Shown: positions 1 to 5,039 of the stretch, piece by piece
Layout: each line of letters starts with the position of its first letter
How positions within the stretch are numbered: the first letter of the stretch is position 1
DNA from: an uncultured Xanthobacteraceae bacterium
GTDB taxonomy: Bacteria; Pseudomonadota; Alphaproteobacteria; Rhizobiales; Xanthobacteraceae
Direction: 5' to 3'
Length of the DNA stretch: 5,757 nucleotides
NCBI GenBank assembly: GCA_955652195.1
Contig: CATPBC010000385.1
Coordinates: forward strand, 1-5,757
The notes under the pieces: model-generated
What the model was told of the DNA's origin: nothing
The model's database searches: none
Seen by the model: only the letters and a program-made list of their open reading frames with translations
Translations under genes and position numbers: made by a program

Positions 1-1472
1 ATCTTGGCGTGCTCCATGAATTCGCGTTTGGGCAATGCAACTGGGGCGTACGTCCCTTTTAACGTCGCATTGACGAGAACGGCCGCGGTCTCGCCATCGT
101 CGCGCGGGCCACGCGGGCCGTGGCCTGGATGTTTGTGCGGCACGACCAGAAGATCGTGTTGCGGCTGGCAGCGATATGACATCGCCCAAAAGAGCGCGTC
201 GGCATTGTGCGGATCGATGTCCTCGTCGACGGCAATGATCCATTTGCCGGCGAAGCGGTGCAGCGTCGATGCGCCGTTAAGCGCGCGCCAGATTTCGGTT
301 TCCAGAGCGCCGCGCGCGAATTGGATGCCGATTACCGCATAAAGGCTGGTCAGCGGCTCGTGCATGGCGACGCGCTTGACCGCATTGATGCCCAGTACCG
401 ATCGCAGATGATGCAAATAAAGCGGCTCCATGGCGACGCGGCGGATCACGCTTGATTCGCTCGGCGTGACTTGGCTGATGAACGAGGTCAAAATGGCGTT
501 GCGCCGCCGCATGATCGCGGTGACGTTCATGAACGCATTGTATTCCTGCAGGTTAACGTAGCCGTGCGATTCCCCGAACGGTGCTTCAGGCTCGAGGAAT
601 TCGGTGTCGATCAATCCCTCGATCACGATCTCGGCTTCGGCGGGAACCAAAAGATCGACTGTCTTGGCCTGCACCAAATTGATCGGCGTGCCGGCTAGGC
701 CACCCGCGACTGCCAGCTCATCGAGATCCTCCGGAAGTTTCTGAACCGCGGCGTAGGAAATAAGCGGCGGACAGCCGACCACGACCGCGCACGGCATCGG
801 TTCGCCGCGCGCCTTGTATTTGAGCCAATGGCTGTAAATTCCGGCGCGTAATTCAACCGACGGATTCATGCCGAGCCGCCGCGGCGCTTTGATCTGACCG
901 CGGTAGTTGCCGACATTCTGTCGGCCGTTGTCCGGATCTTTGCTGATGTAATGGCCGGCGGAGAGGTAAGGCGCATTATCGAAGCCGGGCGTGGAAATCG
1001 GCACCGGCAGCCCATCGAGCGCGGCGCCCGCGGCATCGAGGGCATCGCCGATTATGCAGATTTCCTGGCACGGCGCATCGGTTACGACATGCGGCGCGAT
1101 TGGCGCCGCCAGCGCTTTCACCCAGGCGGGGCCGATCTCTTCAAGCGGCCGGCCGAAGCCGATGCGGTAAACTTCCGGCGTGGCGGCGAGACCGGCCACC
1201 AGCACGGCAATATCGTAGCGCGCGCCTTTGCCGTCGGTCGGCTGCGTGAACAAGAACGCCCGCCGATCGCTTTCGCCAATACCGCCGCGATATTGCCAGC
1301 GGACCAACGGATGCATTTCGGTATCTTTGTTGATCGGCTCGTCGACAATGGTCAGCAGCCCGGCCTGGTGCAGCGCCAGGACATGTTCCTGTAGATCGCG
1401 ATAGCCGCGCTCGGATTGTCGTTCGCTGCGGTAGCGTTCGAGCACACGCGGAATTTCGCCGGACAGCGTCAT
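1..1472 (-). CDS. UbiD-family prenylated-FMN-dependent decarboxylase (3' end outside window)
   Basis: Reading leftward from ATG at 1472, an open frame runs 490 codons to the window edge. It begins MTLSGEIPRVLERYRSE, and only a short C-terminal piece should be missing, since the family is usually about 450-520 residues. UbiD enzymes use prenylated FMN to decarboxylate, or reversibly carboxylate, aromatic and alpha,beta-unsaturated acids in the cytoplasm. The key residues, matched from memory to Aspergillus Fdc1, are all present with the right spacing. N186 and R191 lie in NVGNYRGQ (Fdc1 N168/R173). E252 lies in DLDELAVAGG (metal Glu, Fdc1 E233). E296 and E301 lie in PEAPFGESHGY (Fdc1 E277/E282). 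H215 in IYSHW is the likely metal His. The catalytic Glu-Arg-Glu set is therefore intact and the enzyme should be active. It starts 9 bases after the amidase stop, so it is the third gene of the leftward operon. The ribosome binding site is weak, suggesting coupling. The substrate cannot be deduced. This is unlikely to be ubiquinone-biosynthetic UbiD given the catabolic neighbours, and no UbiX-type prenyltransferase is visible. Confidence 0.93.
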   Translation of the reverse strand, partial: MTLSGEIPRVLERYRSERQSERGYRDLQEHVLALHQAGLLTIVDEPINKDTEMHPLVRWQYRGGIGESDRRAFLFTQPTDGKGARYDIAVLVAGLAATPEVYRIGFGRPLEEIGPAWVKALAAPIAPHVVTDAPCQEICIIGDALDAAGAALDGLPVPISTPGFDNAPYLSAGHYISKDPDNGRQNVGNYRGQIKAPRRLGMNPSVELRAGIYSHWLKYKARGEPMPCAVVVGCPPLISYAAVQKLPEDLDELAVAGGLAGTPINLVQAKTVDLLVPAEAEIVIEGLIDTEFLEPEAPFGESHGYVNLQEYNAFMNVTAIMRRRNAILTSFISQVTPSESSVIRRVAMEPLYLHHLRSVLGINAVKRVAMHEPLTSLYAVIGIQFARGALETEIWRALNGASTLHRFAGKWIIAVDEDIDPHNADALFWAMSYRCQPQHDLLVVPHKHPGHGPRGPRDDGETAAVLVNATLKGTYAPVALPKREFMEHAK

Positions 1473-1481
1473 CGCCGTTGG

Positions 1482-2882
1482 TCAGCGCGCCTGCGCCAGC
1501 CTGGACATCAGCCAAGCTCCGGCAGCGAAGGCGCCGGCATCGCGATCGAAATATCCGATCACCTGCAGGCCAAGCGGCATATCGTTGACTTCGAAAAGCG
1601 GCAGCGACAGCGCGGGGACGCCCAGCAGCGAAGCCGGCACCGCGAATTCCGGATTGCCGGTTGAGCCGAGTCCCTCCGGCGCATGATTCGGCGCCGCGAG
1701 CGCGATGCAGGCGTCACAGGTGGCGGCAAGCTCGGCATGCACCGCGCGCACGCGGGCGCGCTCCCGAAGGTCGGCGCGATGATCCGCAAGCGTCATGTCC
1801 TCATATCTTTGCGCGCGATCTAAAATGCTCCGGCTCAATGCGGCGGCATCGCGCTCACGCATGGTGCGAATGAACCAGCGCGTTTCCCAACCGTTGCAGC
1901 GGTGCGAAAGCTCCATCGCATTGACCAGGTCGGTTTCGAGCGCCGCGACCTTATCGTCGTTGTGACGCGTGCGGATTTCGATCCCGGCGGATTTCAGCCG
2001 CATCACGTATTCGCCGAGCCGCTGCTTGGCACCGACCGAGGCTGCGTCCCACCCGACGGTTTCGAGCACCGCGAGGCGGCGCGGTTTCTCGGCAGGCGGA
2101 ATCGTCTCCGGCCCTTGCAGGCCCGGCGTGCCGGCATCGCCGCCGACACGCGCGACGATTTCGCGCGCGACTTGCCAGGCGTCCTGCAGCGATGCGGCCA
2201 AAATGCCGGTGCAGCTTTGACTTTGATAGTCGTGGCTGCCCTCGCGATTGATCGCGTTGACGCTTGGCTTAAAGCCCACGCAGCCGCAGAAGCTCGCGGG
2301 GCGGATGACCGAACCGATCACCTGCGTGCCGAGCGCCGCACCGACGATGCCGACGGCAACCGCCGCGGCTGATCCGCTCGACGAGCCGCCCGGCGTGTGC
2401 GCGGTGTTCCAGGGATTGCGCGTGCCGCGCGGCTCGGACGCGGCAAATTCGGTGGTCACAGTCTTGCCGATAATCACGGCGCCGGCATCGCGCAGCGCCC
2501 GCACGCTCGCCGAATCTTTCTCCGACCGCCAGCCGAGAAAAAGCGGCGAACCCATCTGCGTCGGCATGTCGAAGGTTTCGATCACATCCTTGATGCCGAT
2601 CGGCATGCCGTCGATCGGCGACAATGGCCGTCCGGCGCGCCAGCGCTCGGTGGCGCGATCGGCCGCAGCACGCGCATCCGGCAGATTGGTGCAAACAAAT
2701 GCGCCGATGCGCGGTTCCCAGCTTTCGAGCAATTCCAGCGAGCGTTCCAGAAATTGCCGCGGCGTGGCGTTCCCGGCGGCGAAATTTCGAGTGGCCGCGA
2801 GGTAGGATCGCATCGCGGGCTTGGTCTGCTCGCGTATCCTCGTCCCGTCGCTGGCGACCGCGTGTTCCAGGTCGCGGCTCAC
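1482..2882 (-). CDS. Amidase-signature family hydrolase (GatA-like)
   Basis: This is a cytoplasmic amidase-signature enzyme of 466 residues if it starts at the GTG at 2882. Such enzymes hydrolyse amide bonds with a Ser-cisSer-Lys triad, and all three residues are visible (numbered from the GTG). K98 is in PIGIKDVIET, the cis-Ser S167 is in PGGSSSGSAAAVA, and the nucleophile S191 is in GTQVIGSVIRPASFCG. Spacings of 93 and 24 residues fit malonamidase E2. The nucleophile loop has the 'GTQxxGSVIRP' form rather than the commoner 'GTDTGGSIRxP'. The C-terminus (MPLGLQVIGYF, then a final helix) is typical of a complete protein. The frame stays open upstream to an ATG at 3023, but that would overlap the cupin gene by 140 bases with non-homologous sequence, so I reject it. 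The GTG lies 1 base beyond the cupin stop and suits translational coupling. An ATG at 2813 (443 residues) is the alternative. The substrate is unknown. A true GatA role is unlikely because no GatB or GatC is nearby. Confidence 0.92.
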   Translation of the reverse strand: MSRDLEHAVASDGTRIREQTKPAMRSYLAATRNFAAGNATPRQFLERSLELLESWEPRIGAFVCTNLPDARAAADRATERWRAGRPLSPIDGMPIGIKDVIETFDMPTQMGSPLFLGWRSEKDSASVRALRDAGAVIIGKTVTTEFAASEPRGTRNPWNTAHTPGGSSSGSAAAVAVGIVGAALGTQVIGSVIRPASFCGCVGFKPSVNAINREGSHDYQSQSCTGILAASLQDAWQVAREIVARVGGDAGTPGLQGPETIPPAEKPRRLAVLETVGWDAASVGAKQRLGEYVMRLKSAGIEIRTRHNDDKVAALETDLVNAMELSHRCNGWETRWFIRTMRERDAAALSRSILDRAQRYEDMTLADHRADLRERARVRAVHAELAATCDACIALAAPNHAPEGLGSTGNPEFAVPASLLGVPALSLPLFEVNDMPLGLQVIGYFDRDAGAFAAGAWLMSRLAQAR

Positions 2883-2883
2883 G

Positions 2884-3270
2884 TTATTTCTTGCTCTCGT
2901 CGTAGTAGTGAATTTCGTAAAGCAGACAGCCGCGATCTGACTTGAATGGCCCATGATAAACGCCGGGCGGCCGGCACGCATAGGTGGGCGCCTCGAACGG
3001 CTCCCCGCCCCTGCCCGCGGCATCGTTGCCGACGATCAAGTCGCCGGAAACCAGATAAACTTCCTCCCAGTGGTCGTGCACGAACGGCGCCGTGGTGTAG
3101 ACCCCGGCAGCAATCCGCAACAGCCGCGTCCGGCTGCCCATCTTGCGCGTCTCATCCAAGTCGCTGGCCAAGATCTTTTGCTCGATGCCGGCCGGATAGC
3201 CCGGCGGTGTCGCCCAGCCTTTGTTCATGTCGATCTTGTGGAACTCGAGATGCGGTTTGTTCATTGGCAT
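2884..3270 (-). CDS. Small single-domain cupin protein
   Basis: This is a 128-residue protein with one cupin beta-barrel. Motif 1 is APFVHDHWEEVYLVSGDL, giving metal ligands H65, H67 and E69 or E70. Motif 2 is RPPGVYHGPF, giving H106. A full metal site (3 His/1 Glu) is therefore possible. No signal peptide or membrane segment is seen. The start at 3270 is preferred over the in-frame ATG at 3321 because an AGGAAAG ribosome binding site sits 7 bases before it; a second ATG lies two codons further in (3264). It is the first gene of the leftward operon, 1 base before the amidase start and facing the double-cupin gene across the intergenic region. Small cupins of this type may be dioxygenases, isomerases, decarboxylases or sensor-like proteins, so no specific function can be given. 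Its place with amidase and UbiD genes suggests a catabolic step, or binding of a pathway intermediate. Confidence 0.85.
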   Translation of the reverse strand: MPMNKPHLEFHKIDMNKGWATPPGYPAGIEQKILASDLDETRKMGSRTRLLRIAAGVYTTAPFVHDHWEEVYLVSGDLIVGNDAAGRGGEPFEAPTYACRPPGVYHGPFKSDRGCLLYEIHYYDESKK

Positions 3271-3277
3271 ATTTTGG

Positions 3278-3284
3278 CTTTCCT
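3278..3284 (-). promoter_or_regulatory. Ribosome binding site of the small cupin gene
   Basis: AGGAAAG on the minus strand lies 7 bases upstream of ATG 3270. It is the best Shine-Dalgarno match in the leftward operon and decides the start of the cupin gene against the longer frame beginning at 3321. Confidence 0.6.
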
Positions 3285-3498
3285 GTTTCGAGCGCTCGGC
3301 TGCGACGTCCGCAATCCGCAATGTGCTTGTCGAAGCTGTCGCGGGCCGATACCGGCAATCACGGTGCGATCGATCTCAACATTGCGGCGCGTGAGCCTGG
3401 TTTGCGCTGAAATACGGGTCGCGGGACACACGCGGATACTGCAATCCTCCCGTCGATCTTGATCGCGCGAACGAGCGGTGCCGCGCGAGTTTGGCCCG

Positions 3499-3527
3499 TT
3501 GCAATGGCTTATCGCGCATTGTACATG
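3499..3527 (+). promoter_or_regulatory. Weak candidate sigma70-type promoter for the double-cupin gene
   Basis: TTGCAA (3499-3504), a 17-base spacer and TACATG (3522-3527) give 4/6 and 3/6 matches to the sigma70 consensus. This is about 150 bases before the double-cupin start. The spacing is ideal but the hexamers are poor, so this may be chance. A 5-bp inverted repeat, CAATG/CATTG (3502-3506 and 3517-3521), overlaps it and could be an operator half-site pair. Confidence 0.2.
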
Positions 3528-3631
3528 GGGTGCAAGCCTAAGCAATCGAGCGACAATTTCGCCGCGTCGGGCAACGTCGCGTCGCGATACGGCGCGAACC
3601 CCTGGTTGGTCGAGAACGAGACTTTGGGACC

Positions 3632-3672
3632 GCAAGTGAGACTGCGAGTGAGACTGCAAGCGGGACTGCAAG
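3632..3672 (+). repeat. 12-bp tandem repeat (about 3.4 copies) before the double-cupin start
   Basis: Three consecutive 12-base units are visible: GCAAGTGAGACT (3632-3643), GCGAGTGAGACT (3644-3655) and GCAAGCGGGACT (3656-3667). A partial GCAAG follows (3668-3672). Units 1 and 2 differ at one base; units 1 and 3 differ at two. GGGACC at 3626-3631 looks like a degenerate half unit further left. The array ends 9 bases before the ATG at 3682, so it lies in the 5' leader and its last copy contributes to the weak AAGAG ribosome binding site (3670-3674). Confidence 0.8.
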
Positions 3673-3681
3673 AGCGCCGTC

Positions 3682-4899
3682 ATGCATGAGATCACCGGCC
3701 AGGTTCATTGGCATGAGCCATCGGGCTTCAAGCGCGCCGGCTTTGGCAAATTCGGCCGGCCGAAGACCCCATACGATCTGTTCATGGAATCCGAGGGCGT
3801 TCCGGTTTACCGCGACATTGGTGTAAGCAAAGTGCAAAACTTGCCGCTGCAGCCATGGCCGCGCCTGGGCGGGCGCGGCAGCTACATTCAGCTTCACGGC
3901 ACCGAGGGCAAATGGGGTTGTTATGTCGTCGAAGTGCCGGGCGCCGGCGCGCTCAATGTCGAGAAGCATCTCTACGAAGAAATTTATCTGGTCGTCGAAG
4001 GCCGTGGCTCGACCGAGGTCTGGCTCGAAGGCGACAACAAGCGGCACGCCTTCGAGTGGCAGAAGGGTTCGCTGTTTTCGATTCCAGTCAATGCGATGCA
4101 CCGGATCGTCAATGCCAGCTCGGCGCCGGCGCTGCTCCTTGCCGGCACCACCGCGCCCAATCTGATGAATCTCGTCAACAATGTCGACGCGATCTTCAAT
4201 TGCCCTTATCAGTTCCGCGACCGATTCTCCGGCGCCGACGACTTCTACAAGTATAAGGACGACATCGAGCCCGATCCGGTGCGCGGGCTGGCGATGCGGC
4301 GGACAAATTTTATCCCCGACATCATCAATTGCGACTTGCCGCTCGACAATCGCCGCTCACCCGGATGGCGTCGCGTCGAGCCGTTCATGACCGGCAATAG
4401 TTTTTACCTGTGGATCGGCCAACACGAGAACGGCCATTATTCCAAAGCGCACGCCCACACTTCGGCGGCCGTACTGATCTGCATAAAAGGTAAAGGCTAC
4501 ACCTACACATGGCCCGAGAATCTGGGCATCACGCCGTGGAAGGATGGCAAGGCCGATCAGGTCAAGCGCGTCGATTATGAACCGGTCGGCATGGTCTCGG
4601 CGGCGCCCGGCGGGGCGCGCTGGTATCACCAGCATTTCGGTGCATCGAAGGAGCCGTTTCGGCTGACCGCCTGGTTCGGACCGCACAATCCGGGCCGCGA
4701 GCCGGGACCGCCCGGCGAGAAGCACGTCGATTACACAGCGATGGACATTCCTGAAGGCGGCACCGCCATCCCCTATTACATGGAGGATCCGTTCCTGCGG
4801 CAGGAATATGCCGAACGCATGCAACGGGAAGGCGCGGAAAATCGGATGCGGCCCGAATATTATGAGCGCGACTATCGCGGATTGCTGCCGAAGGAGTGA
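3682..4899 (+). CDS. Double-cupin protein, gentisate-1,2-dioxygenase-like
   Basis: This 405-residue soluble protein has two cupin barrels. The N-terminal barrel has LNVEKHLYEEIYLVVEGRG (roughly residues 92-110), which fits cupin motif 1 except that the first His of HxH is E94. Remaining ligands are H96, E100 and H140 in AMHRIVN. The C-terminal barrel has YSKAHAHTSAAVLICIKGKG, giving H257 and H259 with no Glu where one is usual, then WYHQHFG with H316 and H318. An HxH...H site without Glu resembles the 3-His iron site of gentisate/salicylate-type ring-cleaving dioxygenases, so this barrel is the better catalytic candidate. The C-terminal tail (about residue 355 on) is rich in Tyr, Glu and Arg and lies outside the barrels. 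The start at ATG 3682 has only a weak AAGAG site 7 bases upstream. The gene heads the rightward unit, opposite the UbiD operon. Gentisate dioxygenases are nearer 350 residues, so the true substrate is probably different; an oxalate-decarboxylase-like or non-catalytic role is possible. Confidence 0.88.
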   Translation: MHEITGQVHWHEPSGFKRAGFGKFGRPKTPYDLFMESEGVPVYRDIGVSKVQNLPLQPWPRLGGRGSYIQLHGTEGKWGCYVVEVPGAGALNVEKHLYEEIYLVVEGRGSTEVWLEGDNKRHAFEWQKGSLFSIPVNAMHRIVNASSAPALLLAGTTAPNLMNLVNNVDAIFNCPYQFRDRFSGADDFYKYKDDIEPDPVRGLAMRRTNFIPDIINCDLPLDNRRSPGWRRVEPFMTGNSFYLWIGQHENGHYSKAHAHTSAAVLICIKGKGYTYTWPENLGITPWKDGKADQVKRVDYEPVGMVSAAPGGARWYHQHFGASKEPFRLTAWFGPHNPGREPGPPGEKHVDYTAMDIPEGGTAIPYYMEDPFLRQEYAERMQREGAENRMRPEYYERDYRGLLPKE

Positions 4900-4903
4900 T
4901 GGC

Positions 4904-4916
4904 GGACTCTCTCATC
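4904..4916 (+). repeat. Left direct repeat flanking the palindromic element
   Basis: GGACTCTCTCATC here matches GGACCGTCTCATC at 5027-5039 at 11 of 13 positions in the same orientation. The copies sit just outside the palindrome, 3 bases to its left and 6 to its right. They may be a decayed target-site duplication, or may be chance. Confidence 0.4.
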
Positions 4917-4919
4917 CCG

Positions 4920-5020
4920 CGTCATTCCGGGGTCGAGCGAAGCGAGGAGCCCGGAATCCATAATCATAGGCCGGGGGTATGGATTCCGGGTTCGCCGCTC
5001 CGCAGCGCCCCGGAATGACG
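4920..5020. repeat. Nested palindromic intergenic element (~101 bp)
   Basis: The outer arms CGTCATTCCGGGG (4920-4932) and CCCCGGAATGACG (5008-5020) are a perfect 13-bp inverted repeat. The inner arms CCCGGAATCCATA (4950-4962) and TATGGATTCCGGG (4978-4990) are a second perfect 13-bp pair around a 15-base loop. The 17-base segments joining outer to inner arms on each side pair only partly, so transcribed RNA would fold into one long hairpin with an internal loop. From general knowledge, closely similar elements are scattered between genes in Bradyrhizobium, Rhodopseudomonas and relatives. The element lies between the double-cupin stop and the EutA-like start and could attenuate transcription or protect the upstream mRNA. 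It lacks a U-tract, so it is not a classical terminator. Confidence 0.85.
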
Positions 5021-5023
5021 GCC

Positions 5024-5029
5024 GAGGGA
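5024..5029 (+). promoter_or_regulatory. Ribosome binding site of the EutA-like gene
   Basis: GAGGGA lies 10 bases before ATG 5040, immediately right of the palindromic element. It supports that start rather than the in-frame upstream ATG at 4899, which is cut off by a TGA at 5016-5018. Confidence 0.45.
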
Positions 5030-5039
5030 CCGTCTCATC
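5027..5039 (+). repeat. Right direct repeat flanking the palindromic element
   Basis: GGACCGTCTCATC pairs with the copy at 4904-4916 (11 of 13 bases) and abuts the EutA-like start codon. It overlaps the end of the putative ribosome binding site. Confidence 0.4.

Larger units (their letters stand above)
3271..3681. other. Divergent intergenic region between the two operons
   Basis: These 411 bases separate the outward-facing cupin and double-cupin genes and must hold the promoters of both units. Frames that stay open here give Arg/Ser-rich translations with no recognisable motif, so I see no gene. Visible elements are the cupin ribosome binding site, a perfect 10-bp palindrome CGAGCGCTCG (3289-3298), a GATCGATC palindrome (3368-3375), a weak sigma70-like pair (3499-3527) and a 12-bp tandem repeat (3632-3672). 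The length exceeds what two simple promoters need, so operator sites or a leader are plausible. No riboswitch, tRNA or rho-independent terminator was recognised. Confidence 0.6.

Noticed and set aside
951..1394. 147-codon plus-strand open frame opposite the UbiD gene
   Set aside because: It is antisense to a gene with clear catalytic motifs, and its composition (Arg, Gly, Ala rich) is typical of a GC-rich shadow frame.
1902..2945. Several long plus-strand open frames opposite the amidase gene (for example 2248-2805 and 2397-2945)
   Set aside because: The opposite strand carries the amidase Ser-cisSer-Lys motifs, and these translations show no domain features.
2883..3023. N-terminal extension of the amidase frame up to an ATG at 3023
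   Set aside because: It overlaps the convincing cupin gene on the same strand in another frame, and its translation is Arg/Pro-rich and unlike amidase N-termini. The frame is simply open because of high GC.
3271..3681. Cobalamin riboswitch, considered because of the EutA-like gene
   Set aside because: I saw no recognisable B12-box or conserved cobalamin-riboswitch core here or in the 4900-5039 spacer.
3261..3695. 144-codon leftward open frame spanning the whole divergent intergenic region
   Set aside because: It overlaps the start of both flanking genes, has low-complexity Ser/Leu/Arg composition that partly comes from the 12-bp repeat, and has no recognisable motif or good ribosome binding site.
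3538..4101. 187-codon minus-strand open frame overlapping the double-cupin gene
   Set aside because: It is antisense to the double-cupin motifs. The repeated LAVS block at its C-terminal side is only the reverse reading of the 12-bp tandem repeat.
4899..5018. 39-codon open frame starting at the ATG that overlaps the double-cupin stop
   Set aside because: Most of it is the palindromic element, AAGGAG is too close to its ATG, and there is no protein-like pattern. It is better explained as a by-product of the insertion.
4920..5020. CRISPR repeat or rho-independent terminator
   Set aside because: There is a single palindromic unit without spaced direct repeats, and no T-run follows either arm.
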